From contig JAGVAP010000014.1 in NCBI GenBank assembly GCA_020060215.1, positions 1-64,000 of the forward strand: a stretch of 64,000 nucleotides of DNA, read 5' to 3'. Positions 43,977-51,800 of this stretch are shown here, piece by piece. Position 1 is the stretch's first letter; each line of letters starts with the position of its first letter. The stretch is from Deltaproteobacteria bacterium (GTDB lineage Bacteria > Desulfobacterota > DSM-4660 > Desulfatiglandales > HGW-15). Below the pieces are notes generated by a model. It searched no databases. It was not told where the DNA came from and was given only the letters and a program-made list of their open reading frames with translations. The position numbers and the translations under genes were made by a program.

Positions 43977-44624
43977 CTATACTCCCCTTCGGTCCGGTGA
44001 CCAGACGACTTTGTGCAGCTGAACCTGGAGCCTCACCTCGAGCCGATCCTCCAGGATCCACCTGGCGAGTTCCTCCACCCCGATCTTTCCGAAGGCGGGT
44101 GAAAAGTGGACCTGCCTCCTCGCGTCTGCAGGTTTCGGGATGAGAGGGAGTTTCTCTTTGGCAAACTCGTAGTCTCCTCGGTCCCCGATGACGAACTTGA
44201 CCTCATCGTGTTCAGTGAGTCTCTTGAGATTGTCGAGATCGTTCTTCTCTGCCTGGCCGCTGGAAGGGCATTTGATGTCCACGATTCTCACACACCGGGG
44301 ATCCACCCTGCTGATATCGAGGCTCCCGTTGGTCTCGAGCAGAACCCTGTAGCCATTCTGGAGCAGTTCGGTGATGAGCGCAGGCGTCTCCTCCTGGATC
44401 AGGGGCTCTCCTCCAGTGACTTCCACCAGAGGGCAGCTGTATGAAGAAACCTTTCGAACGATCTCGTCGATCGAGAAATCTGTTCCTTCCGCATAGGCGT
44501 AAGTCGTGTCACAGTAGGAGCACCTGAGGTTGCACCCTGTGAGGCGAACGAACGCACAGGGCCAGCCGGCATAGGAGGACTCTCCCTGGATGCTGTAGAA
44601 GATTTCGTTGATCTTGAGGGACAA
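43977..44624 (-). CDS. queE: 7-carboxy-7-deazaguanine synthase QueE, TTG start
   Basis: This radical-SAM enzyme has GCNLRCSYCDTTYAYAEGTD, C31-x3-C35-x2-C38 when counted from the chosen start. The frame extends upstream to 44696, but family homology begins at LSLKINEIFYSIQGE. A TTG at 44624 lies one base after the queD stop, behind GGGAGGAG, so TTG is preferred. It converts 6-carboxy-tetrahydropterin to CDG. The protein is about 215 residues with a normal C-terminal domain, and is followed by queC after a few bases. Confidence 0.92.
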   Translation of the reverse strand: MSLKINEIFYSIQGESSYAGWPCAFVRLTGCNLRCSYCDTTYAYAEGTDFSIDEIVRKVSSYSCPLVEVTGGEPLIQEETPALITELLQNGYRVLLETNGSLDISRVDPRCVRIVDIKCPSSGQAEKNDLDNLKRLTEHDEVKFVIGDRGDYEFAKEKLPLIPKPADARRQVHFSPAFGKIGVEELARWILEDRLEVRLQVQLHKVVWSPDRRGV

Positions 44625-44625
44625 C

Positions 44626-45006
44626 TCACTCCTCCCAGTAGAATGCGCCGGCGCCGGGGGTCTCCGACACCTTGACCCTGGAAATCCTGACGACATCTGA
44701 GTTGAGCACCTTCCCCAACTCGTGGTAGAGGAACTTAGCGATGTTCTCGGAGGTAGGATTGACCGCAGTGAATGCCGGAAGCTCGTTCAGGTTGAAGTGG
44801 TCGAGCCCCTCGAGGACCTTCTTCACCGCCTGCTTGATGTCCCGGAAGTCGACACCAATGCCGATCTGGTCAAGCTCCTTGCACTTCACGTAGGCCTCGA
44901 TGATCCAGTTGTGCCCGTGGGTGCGGGCGCAATCTCCCTGGTACCCCCGGAGGGAGTGGGCCGCCGAGAAGTGGGTCTTCACATAAACCTCGTAAACTCC
45001 AGCCAT
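44626..45006 (-). CDS. queD: 6-carboxy-5,6,7,8-tetrahydropterin synthase QueD
   Basis: The protein reads MAGVYEVYVKTHFSAAHSLR from the ATG at 45006, about 126 residues. The upstream ATG at 45012 lies too close to GAGG to be the start. Zinc and catalytic residues are visible: H12, C26 and H30/H32 in CARTHGHNW. QueD turns H2NTP into 6-carboxy-tetrahydropterin. It is the first gene of the preQ0 operon, which continues without a break through queE, queC and folE2 to the DNA-modification candidates. Confidence 0.94.
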   Translation of the reverse strand: MAGVYEVYVKTHFSAAHSLRGYQGDCARTHGHNWIIEAYVKCKELDQIGIGVDFRDIKQAVKKVLEGLDHFNLNELPAFTAVNPTSENIAKFLYHELGKVLNSDVVRISRVKVSETPGAGAFYWEE

Positions 45007-45288
45007 ATTCATTCCTCAGCGGTGAGAAGGGTTTGCGATAGGGATCAATATCGGAGAGAAGTGAGGCTTGGGTTTGACCAAGAGCACAAAACCCCATTCC
45101 CTGTTCTTTTGAGGAATGGGGTTCGCTTCCATTTTCCAAGCATATTGAGGTGGTTCTTCTTCATTCCTCCCCTAAACCTCTCTGGCCGGTTGTAAAACGG
45201 GCACAATCTACATCTAAGATGCTCAAAGATCAACAACATTTGGGTGCTTAGGAGGTTCAAAGTTCAAGGTTCAACGTCAAGGAGACCA
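45007..45288. promoter_or_regulatory. Leader region of the preQ0 operon
   Basis: This 282-base region upstream of queD should contain the promoter of the roughly 20-kb operon. It holds a strong hairpin (45090-45123) and a three-unit heptamer array GGTTCAA, AGTTCAA, GGTTCAA (45254-45274). No preQ1 riboswitch was recognised: the conserved preQ1-I loop and tail could not be found by eye. No confident -35/-10 pair could be fixed. The hairpin lies between any upstream promoter and queD, so it could be an attenuator or the upstream gene's terminator. Confidence 0.4.
45090..45123 (-). terminator. Hairpin with perfect 11-base stem upstream of queD
   Basis: AACCCCATTCC (45090-45100) and GGAATGGGGTT (45113-45123) are exact inverse complements around a 12-base loop. 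On the minus strand the stem is followed by TTGTGCTCTTGG. It may terminate the transcript of the small cysteine protein ending at 45289, or attenuate the queD operon. The tail GGGGTTTTGTGCT is shared with the hairpin at 18400-18444. Confidence 0.6.
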
Positions 45289-45510
45289 TCAGGTCTCTTG
45301 AACGTGATCAACATACTTCGGCTTTCTCCCACGCACGATCCTGAAAGTCTTTTCGCAACCGGGACAAGGTTCGATCCTGTATAGAGCTTCGTGTGGACCT
45401 AGGAGGATTTGCTTGCACTTGCATTTCCAAGCAGCGTTGTTGCCGACACCTCTCCCTTGAGTTACCGATCCATCCTTCCAATGAACAGGAACATCGTAGA
45501 ATTTTGCCAT
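45289..45510 (-). CDS. Small zinc-ribbon-like protein
   Basis: This 73-residue protein starts at an ATG preceded by AGGAGTGACAA. It has WKCKCKQILL and PCPGCEKTFRIVRGRK, a two-pair cysteine site like a zinc ribbon, with a basic C-terminal stretch. It lies between the YhaN-type gene and the preQ0 operon. Family unknown; nucleic-acid binding is a reasonable guess. Confidence 0.6.
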   Translation of the reverse strand: MAKFYDVPVHWKDGSVTQGRGVGNNAAWKCKCKQILLGPHEALYRIEPCPGCEKTFRIVRGRKPKYVDHVQET

Positions 45511-45577
45511 TTGTCACTCCTACTTCGAAAAAGAAAGAACAAAACGTGATAACTCAATGGCCTCCGACCTCAACCTT

Positions 45578-48500
45578 TCACAGTTCATGCACGAAGACGG
45601 GCTGACCCTCCTTCAATTTCTGAGCCATATCAAAGATCCGCCTGTGGTGGGTGAATAGGATGACCTGGTTCTTCTGACCCAACTCGCCCAGTACCTTCAG
45701 CGTGGCCAGGGACCGGTCGTCATCGAAGTTGATGAGGACGTCGTCGATTACGAACGGCATGGGCCTGCCAGAGCTCAGTCGTGACTGCAGGGTGGCGACC
45801 CGCAGGGCCAGGTACAGCTGGTCCCGGGTACCGGAGCTCATCCCATCCACCGTCACCCAATTCCCTCCCGGCCGCACTCCCACGACGATGGGCTGCCCCT
45901 GGTCGTCGGTGTCGGTGCGAAGACCTGAGAAGGAGCCCAGGGTCAGTTCCGCAAAATAGCGGGATGCGAGTCTGAGGACCGGGTCCTGGTGCTCCGCCCG
46001 GTAGCGCTCGATCACGTCACGGAGGATCCTGGAGGCGAGTTTCACCCGGATGTACCGCTCCGTCATTCGCCGGATCCCGGCAAGTTGCTGTTGCAGGTCC
46101 TCCGCGATCTGGGCCGAACGGCTGTTCCCGTCCATGCGGGCCATCTCGTTCTTTTCCCTGCCGATGGTCTCCGAAAGCCGGCGGATCTCAGGATCGAGGT
46201 TTGTCTCGATCTCTCGCCTGAGCTCTTCGATCCGGCCGGGCAGGGTGTCCGGGTCCACACGGCCCGCCTGATCGATCAGTTCCGGGAGGGGAATCCCCTC
46301 GGCGATCTCCACCAGGGTCGCTTCCACTTCTTCCTCGGCACGCTTGAGATCCCGGTACTCTTTCGAGCGCCGTTCGGCCTCGTCCAGATCCCCCTCCTCT
46401 CTGCACCCGGATGCTTTCAGCAGATCGACCATCCGTAGGCCGCAGGCGGCGATGACCTCTTCGACCTGGCGGATCTCCTGCCTGTGTGACTCGATCGCCT
46501 CTTCGTGACTCTCGATGAGCGCCCGGGTCTTCTGCGCCGTCACCAACCGTTCCTGCAGGGTCGTCACGGCCTGTGCGAGGTAAGCCCCCTGGAGATCGGG
46601 TGCCACCTCCAGGACCAGTTTCTCCAGTTCGGCCCTGTAGCTCTCCGCGTCCCGGTCAATCCCCTGTATGCGCGCCTCTAGTGTGTCCACCTCTTTCAGG
46701 GCTGCGAAACAGGCCTGGAGGCTCTCTATGAAATCCGATGCCTCGATCGTACTCCCGGAGGGGTCCAGCCCGAGAGGGGCGACCGCTGCCGTCCACTCTT
46801 TCCGCCATTCCTCAAGCCTCACTCGAGCGGTGCTGTGCCTCTCACGTGAACCGTTCAAGTCGGCCTCGATCTCCCGGATCTTCTCCTCCATCTTCTCGCG
46901 CCTGGAATGCTCTTTGCGGCCTGATTCGAGGAGATCCTCCGCTAAGCTCAAGACAGGCCCCAGTTCCTCGCCGAGGAATTCCCGGCACCGCCCCGCCCTG
47001 GTCATTGCGCCGATCAGGCTCTCCCGAACTTCCCACCGGCGCTTCTCCAGGGCAGCGATCTCGGCGGAAATGGCTTCGGCTTCCCCGAGCTGATCTCGCA
47101 ACTTTTCAAACCCCGTCAGCCAGACCCTCATCTCCCGCGGTGTCAGGGGCGTGATCCCGCAAGCGGCCCAGAGCTCGCGCCAGCTGTGCTCGGCATCGGA
47201 GAGGGCGGTTTCTAGGCTCGACGCTTCCCCCTTGATGGAAGACTCACGCTCCCCGAGCGATTCCATCCGCGCATTCAGAGAAGCGTACTTTTGAATGCGG
47301 TCCGCCTCCCGGCGCAAACGGTCGGCCGTCTGATCGGAGCGCTTCACCAGCCCTTCATAAACCTCGGGCAGTGGGGATCCGGAGGTGAAGACCGTAGCCT
47401 CCGCCTCCACATCCTCACCATCCAGCCACTTGCGCCGGATCAGCCACCAGCCCTGGTCCCGTTTCTCCCGGTCGGTGGTAAGATCCGCTTCGGTCGGTAC
47501 CTGGCCTGAATGCTCGATTGCACGCACCTCTTCTGCCAGGCGGGAGAGCTCCTCCTGGAGCTTCAAGCGGTCCGATTGGAGCTCCTGTCTTTTCTGGTGG
47601 AGTACTTGAAACTCCCCCTCGAACCGGTCGACTGTTTCCGCCATGGGCACAGAAACCTTCGTTGCATCCTCCAGGGGGCCGTTCCAGAGCCCAAGCCGAT
47701 CGAGGGTGGACTGGCACTGCTTCAGCGACCGGTTGCGGGCATGAATCTTCTCCCGGATCTCCTTGTCCAGGTCGCCCGCCTTTCGGGCCGGCTGTATGGC
47801 CTGAAGCAGGTCACCGCTCTCGTATGCTGCCGGGAGGAGCGAGAGCTCTCGGCGGAGCCTCTCCAGTCCCTTTTCCTGTTTTTGCGCCTCCTCCCCTATC
47901 TGTTCGATCTGCTGCAGCAGGGCCTCGTAGCGGCTCGAGAGGGTCTGGATCGTCCTCTTCTTCGCAAGCCCGGGGCGAAGGGTCTCGATCTGTTCGAGCG
48001 GTAGGTCCGGCCGGATCTGCCTGAGCAGGTCGGCGGCGCTTTTTTTGTGACTGATCCGCATACCATCGAGCCTCGGCCGATCCGCCAAGGCTTTCCGGTG
48101 CACTCCCAGCCTCTGGTGCATCTCGCCGATTCGGTCGGCATTACTGAGGATGCCGAGGTCAAGGGAGAGGCCCGCCCTCTTCCTCTCGAGCTCGGAGAGT
48201 CTCTCTGCCGCCTTCTCCAGACGGATCTGGGCCTCCCGCCTCTCCTCCTCAACCTTCCTGCGGTTTTTCCCGAAGTCGTCCGGGAGGACCTTGACCGGCC
48301 CCATGAGCGCGCGCCTTCCAAGGATGTCCGCGCGTTTCCCGAGTTGAGGGAGAGCCCTCCGGATCCGCTCGAGCCGCCGTCTCTCCCGATCCTTTTCCGC
48401 CAGGAGACCGCTCGTCTCCTGGAGCGCCTTTTCCGCTTGCTCGAGCGCACTCCTGTGCTCCTGCCACTCCCTGCTCGTGAGGGAGCTCTGCCTGAGCTGC

Positions 48501-49081
48501 GTCTGAAGCGAATGATAGCGGGACAATGCCTCGTTGACGGCCTTGGTCGATGCCTTTGGCCTGAACAGATCGTCAGCTTCCTCTTCAAGCGCGTCGAGGA
48601 GGGACCTAAGGGATGTGACCCCGGCCCCGGCCGCAAAAAGGGCCTGCCCCACGTCGCCCCGCTGGTTCAGGATCTCCTGCCCGCCACGAACGAGCGTCTC
48701 GTGGTCGATCCCATACACGGTCTCGAAGAGCCCCTGCTCCACCCCCTGGAGAAACGACCCGAGAAGGGCCGGGTCCAGGGGGTTGTCTTTCTCGTCGAAA
48801 AGGTCGCCCTTTCTCCGCTTGCGGCGGAAGAAGGGGAGAACCTTCCCGTCCTCTTCCCGCAGACACCCGCCGAGGAGGAGCTGATCGTAGCGGTGGAGAA
48901 AACAATCCTCCGTACGTTCCGGGACCCCGAAGAGGAGCGCCTTCAGCCCGCGGAGGGCGCTGCTCTTCCCTGCCTCGTTGGGGCCGTAGACCACGTGGAG
49001 CCCCGGGTGAGCGGAGGCAAAGTCCAGGACCCGTCCGGTGAAGGGGCCGTATGCCCGAAGGTCCAGCCGGTCAATCTTCAT
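45578..49081 (-). CDS. YhaN-type SMC/SbcC-like ATPase
   Basis: The 1167-residue protein has an N-terminal ABC-type head with MKIDRLDLRAYGPFTGRVLD and Walker A VVYGPNEAGKSSALRGLKAL (K39). A long coiled-coil middle follows (about 170-980). The C-terminal signature and Walker B region reads MSSGTRDQLYLALRVATLQ and PFVIDDVLINFDDDRS. This head-coil-head layout is that of SbcC/Rad50 and especially YhaN (AAA_27-like). It overlaps the metallophosphoesterase gene by 11 bases, as SbcC/SbcD pairs do. Likely role: DNA end processing with its nuclease partner. YhaN is chosen over SbcC because of the GVPERTEDCF region and shorter coils. Confidence 0.85.
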   Translation of the reverse strand: MKIDRLDLRAYGPFTGRVLDFASAHPGLHVVYGPNEAGKSSALRGLKALLFGVPERTEDCFLHRYDQLLLGGCLREEDGKVLPFFRRKRRKGDLFDEKDNPLDPALLGSFLQGVEQGLFETVYGIDHETLVRGGQEILNQRGDVGQALFAAGAGVTSLRSLLDALEEEADDLFRPKASTKAVNEALSRYHSLQTQLRQSSLTSREWQEHRSALEQAEKALQETSGLLAEKDRERRRLERIRRALPQLGKRADILGRRALMGPVKVLPDDFGKNRRKVEEERREAQIRLEKAAERLSELERKRAGLSLDLGILSNADRIGEMHQRLGVHRKALADRPRLDGMRISHKKSAADLLRQIRPDLPLEQIETLRPGLAKKRTIQTLSSRYEALLQQIEQIGEEAQKQEKGLERLRRELSLLPAAYESGDLLQAIQPARKAGDLDKEIREKIHARNRSLKQCQSTLDRLGLWNGPLEDATKVSVPMAETVDRFEGEFQVLHQKRQELQSDRLKLQEELSRLAEEVRAIEHSGQVPTEADLTTDREKRDQGWWLIRRKWLDGEDVEAEATVFTSGSPLPEVYEGLVKRSDQTADRLRREADRIQKYASLNARMESLGERESSIKGEASSLETALSDAEHSWRELWAACGITPLTPREMRVWLTGFEKLRDQLGEAEAISAEIAALEKRRWEVRESLIGAMTRAGRCREFLGEELGPVLSLAEDLLESGRKEHSRREKMEEKIREIEADLNGSRERHSTARVRLEEWRKEWTAAVAPLGLDPSGSTIEASDFIESLQACFAALKEVDTLEARIQGIDRDAESYRAELEKLVLEVAPDLQGAYLAQAVTTLQERLVTAQKTRALIESHEEAIESHRQEIRQVEEVIAACGLRMVDLLKASGCREEGDLDEAERRSKEYRDLKRAEEEVEATLVEIAEGIPLPELIDQAGRVDPDTLPGRIEELRREIETNLDPEIRRLSETIGREKNEMARMDGNSRSAQIAEDLQQQLAGIRRMTERYIRVKLASRILRDVIERYRAEHQDPVLRLASRYFAELTLGSFSGLRTDTDDQGQPIVVGVRPGGNWVTVDGMSSGTRDQLYLALRVATLQSRLSSGRPMPFVIDDVLINFDDDRSLATLKVLGELGQKNQVILFTHHRRIFDMAQKLKEGQPVFVHEL

Positions 49082-50333
49082 GTCTCCCTCCCTGCCTCAG
49101 CATCCTTCCGACAAGAAACTCCTTCACGTCTTCACACAGGGACCCCAGACCGTCCGGACCCGAAGGAAACAGCTCGGGATCCTCTGAAAGCTCGGGCGGC
49201 AGCTTGTTTCGAAGCTGTCCCAATTCCGGGATGAGCGCGAGGAGATCGGAACCCCTCCCCTGCAGATCGCAGACCTCGTTCTCCACCACGGAAAGGGGGG
49301 TGTCGTCAGGGAACCACTCCCGGGGTCCATCAGGCTTGCGGGTGTTGATGACCACCTTCTCCAGCCAGAGGTCCCCAAGGCCTGCTGCGAGCTCCCTGTA
49401 CCGCTCGGTCAGAGAGTGGGACCTTTCGTGGAGCGCACCGTGAACCGGGGTGCAGCCTTCCAGGACCAGCCGCAGCACAAGGGGGCGGTCCCCGGAATCC
49501 CCAAGGGCGGTCTCCATCTCCTCACGGATGATCTCCGTGACGGCATCTGTGGAGCAGCAGTCGCCCAGCTCCGCCTTCAGGACCTGCCACCGGAGGACGT
49601 CGAGGTCGTGGTGCTCGATCCCCAGGATGTGCCCCTCGTCCACGGTCACGAGCGTGCACCCTTTCGGTCCGGTCTCGCGGACATGCCTACTCTGGATGTT
49701 CCCGGGAAAGACGATCCAGGGGTCCCGGGAGAGCTCTTCTCGCTGGTGGACGTGGCCAAGGGCCCAGTAATCGTACCCTTTGGCGCAGAGCCCCTCGACC
49801 GTGCACGGCGCATAGGGCTCGTGCCCGGGGCGTCCGGTCACAGAGGTGTGCAGGAGTCCGATGTTCAGGAGCCCCTTCACCGCGGACGGGTATGAGCGGG
49901 AAAGGTCCTCTGTGACCGCCCGAGACGAAAAGCTCTGGCCGTGGATGGCGACCCCGATCTCCTCGAGGACGCGGGTCTCGGCCTTCCGGTGAGGGAAAAG
50001 GGTGACGTTTTCGGGGAGGACAAGTGCGCGGCTTATGTGACTTGCGGCATCGTGGTTTCCGGAGATCATGAACACCCTGATGCCGGCCCCCTTGAGCTGT
50101 CCAAGCCGGTTCATGAGGTAGATGCCGGTGTTCTGGTCCTTCCAATCCCCGTCGAAGAGGTCGCCTGCCAAAAGGACAAATGAGACCTCTCTGGAGGTGG
50201 CAAGCTCGATGAGGTTGTCGAAGGCGCGCCTCGCCGCACCGCGGATCTGCTCCACCGGGGCGTCCTGGTAGCTCTCCAACCCCACCAGGGGGCTGTCCAG
50301 ATGAAGGTCAGCTGCATGGATGAAACAAAACAT
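49071..50333 (-). CDS. YhaO/SbcD-type DNA repair metallophosphoesterase
   Basis: The 420-residue protein has calcineurin-type motifs FIHAADLHLDSPLVGLES (D9, H11), FVLLAGDLFDGD, VFMISGNHDAASH and YWALGHVHQREEL. These are the metal ligands of SbcD/Mre11 nucleases. A C-terminal helical domain (about 290-420) is typical of YhaO. It is the upstream partner of the YhaN-type gene. A single complete nuclease site is visible and nothing is missing. Confidence 0.9.
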   Translation of the reverse strand: MFCFIHAADLHLDSPLVGLESYQDAPVEQIRGAARRAFDNLIELATSREVSFVLLAGDLFDGDWKDQNTGIYLMNRLGQLKGAGIRVFMISGNHDAASHISRALVLPENVTLFPHRKAETRVLEEIGVAIHGQSFSSRAVTEDLSRSYPSAVKGLLNIGLLHTSVTGRPGHEPYAPCTVEGLCAKGYDYWALGHVHQREELSRDPWIVFPGNIQSRHVRETGPKGCTLVTVDEGHILGIEHHDLDVLRWQVLKAELGDCCSTDAVTEIIREEMETALGDSGDRPLVLRLVLEGCTPVHGALHERSHSLTERYRELAAGLGDLWLEKVVINTRKPDGPREWFPDDTPLSVVENEVCDLQGRGSDLLALIPELGQLRNKLPPELSEDPELFPSGPDGLGSLCEDVKEFLVGRMLRQGGRHED

Positions 50334-50370
50334 CTTCTCCTCCCTCTCTTTGAGCAGATTTTGTCTCCCC

Positions 50371-50766
50371 TTAACGCGGGATTTTCATGAACCTTCTGAA
50401 TCGCAAGGGGATAGAACTCTCCTTAACGTGGACCACGTCCTCATCCTTCTCATACCAAACGCCAGAGAAGTCCCGCCCCCGCCACTTGAACCGAAAGGTC
50501 ATTCTCCTGTCACCCCTTGGGCCTTTAAACTCCTTAACATCATATAGCTTAGTCAGAAACTTCTTGGCCCAAGTGCCAACGAAGTCCCCATTCAGTTTTC
50601 TGTAGAGATAGAGAGTTCCGACCAAACCCTCATCTATGCCGGGGACGAAGGGAACAAGGTACGCACCCTGACTGGAGAACGGGAGCCCGTTGATCTTGAC
50701 GTAACAGTCTGTCTCGCTAAAAGCGCCAGGGTACTTCTTGCTCCAATGCACCTTTGGTCCTTTCAT
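50371..50766 (-). CDS. Hypothetical protein, 131 residues
   Basis: No family is recognised. The protein has no signal peptide or membrane segment. It is beta-rich with aromatic pairs (FSETDCYVKINGLPFSS, then RMTFRFKWRGRDFSGVWYEK) and ends in a basic stretch (PLRFRRFMKIPR). It lies 37 bases upstream-wise of the YhaO-type gene on the same strand and ends before the phosphatase gene. The codon pattern looks like a real gene. Confidence 0.5.
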   Translation of the reverse strand: MKGPKVHWSKKYPGAFSETDCYVKINGLPFSSQGAYLVPFVPGIDEGLVGTLYLYRKLNGDFVGTWAKKFLTKLYDVKEFKGPRGDRRMTFRFKWRGRDFSGVWYEKDEDVVHVKESSIPLRFRRFMKIPR

Positions 50767-50841
50767 AACAACCTCTTGTAGATCGCTGGGGGATAGATCA
50801 GGTTTTTCGGGCCTGAACTTCGAGCTCGAAACCCGCGCTAT

Positions 50842-51435
50842 TTATTCTCCTTCCGCCCATGAGAGGACCATTTCGAATTGGCGGCTGCTTTCAGGGGAGG
50901 GTTGGTCGTGGTCCTCTGTGTGTCTTCGGAGCTCATGGATCCTGTCCACGCCTTCGTGGGCCTGACATAGGCCGTGCCTCACGAGGTAACAGCCGACCAC
51001 CGTGCCTGTTCTTCCTCTCCCTCCCCAGCAATGGATGTAGACAGCCCTCCCCTCTTTGATGTTGGCTTCGATGCTGTCCAAGATCAGGACCATGTCTTCG
51101 CGAGGGGACACTCCCCCGTCCCTGATGGGCCTCCTCTCGAACGTGACATCCAGACCCATGGAATCGGCGATCGCTGCCATTTGACCCTCATAGGGCTTGA
51201 AGGGCTCCCGGTCCCAGTTGAACTCATCTGGTTCCATCAGATTGATCACGTGGCGGATCCCGTGGTTGAGAAGACCCCGGAGCTTTCTTTCGGCTTCCTT
51301 CTTGTCCAGGGACCCCGGGTAGCAGCCAGCGAGGAATTGCCCGGGGACGACCCAGTAGGAACGGGGGAAAGGGACATCTGAAGAAGAACCGGAGAAGCGG
51401 GGAATCGGAGAATCGGAGATTACTTGATCAGCCAT
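50842..51435 (-). CDS. Dual-specificity (cysteine-based) phosphatase
   Basis: The 197-residue protein has the CX5R active site in AVYIHCWGGRGRTGTVVGCY, preceded by an Asp-containing loop, and DEFNWDREPFKPYEGQMA nearer the N-terminus. It is a rhodanese/tyrosine-phosphatase superfamily member. Its first 15 or so residues (MADQVISDSPIPRFSGSS) are encoded by a GG-type octamer array at 51385-51416, so the original N-terminus may have been replaced. The ADP-ribosylglycohydrolase gene lies just beyond the four-helix gene. In other genomes phosphatases of this fold sit beside ARPP-1 proteins. Confidence 0.8.
   Translation of the reverse strand: MADQVISDSPIPRFSGSSSDVPFPRSYWVVPGQFLAGCYPGSLDKKEAERKLRGLLNHGIRHVINLMEPDEFNWDREPFKPYEGQMAAIADSMGLDVTFERRPIRDGGVSPREDMVLILDSIEANIKEGRAVYIHCWGGRGRTGTVVGCYLVRHGLCQAHEGVDRIHELRRHTEDHDQPSPESSRQFEMVLSWAEGE
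51385..51416. repeat. Octamer array, GG orientation, 4 units
   Basis: Units AGAACCGG, AGAAGCGG, GGAATCGG and AGAATCGG form a tandem array inside the 5' end of the phosphatase gene. They are the inverse complement of the CC-type array at 51817-51856, and the two arrays flank the four-helix-bundle gene. Eight-base periodicity is seen directly. Confidence 0.8.
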
Positions 51436-51800
51436 TTGTCCGCCTCATCGATCATCTTCACAAGTTGACCTAGAATTTGATCGTACTTGGCATCAAGTCG
51501 CGCGGCGGTTTCACTGGCAAGATAGCCGCAACGTCGTGCGAACTCAATCCACACCTGGGTTTCGCTTCCTTCACCTTCAGAGTCGTTGAGCTTCGAGATG
51601 AATGCTGCTTTGTACCTCCGTTTCCTCCAAGCTTCCGCTGCGTTCGTACAAACGGATCGAGACGACCGCCGCACTTGATCGACCATGCTGTACTTCTCTT
51701 CAGGAGGAAAGCTCTTGGTCAGCTCAAATATCTCCATTGCGGCATCCATGGCGTTCTGATAAACCCGCAAGTCTTTATAGCTTGCTATCCTTTCAGCCAT
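51420..51800 (-). CDS. Four-helix-bundle (S23/IVS-type) protein
   Basis: Starting at ATG 51800, the 126-residue protein reads MAERIASYKDLRVYQNAMDA, then EEKYSMVDQVRRSSRSVCTN, the signature of the four-helix-bundle family also encoded in 23S rRNA intervening sequences (S23). The C-terminus is GQLVKMIDEADKWLIK. Such proteins are small, helical and often carried on mobile cassettes. The gene sits between a phosphatase and an ADP-ribosylglycohydrolase, and inverted octamer arrays lie immediately outside both ends. It overlaps the phosphatase start by 16 bases and the glycohydrolase stop by 8. Confidence 0.88.
   Translation of the reverse strand: MAERIASYKDLRVYQNAMDAAMEIFELTKSFPPEEKYSMVDQVRRSSRSVCTNAAEAWRKRRYKAAFISKLNDSEGEGSETQVWIEFARRCGYLASETAARLDAKYDQILGQLVKMIDEADKWLIK

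Noticed and set aside
39100..44700. Housekeeping queuosine tRNA modification cluster
   Set aside because: Not excluded, but there are no QueA, QueG or QueF genes, no tRNA-type Tgt, and nuclease and helicase genes are embedded.
45007..45288. preQ1 riboswitch
   Set aside because: The characteristic stem, loop and A-rich tail could not be located by eye; needs a covariance search.
48047..49234. Plus-strand frame of 395 codons opposite YhaN
   Set aside because: Arg/Pro/Glu-rich antisense frame of a coiled-coil gene; the minus-strand ATPase motifs are convincing.
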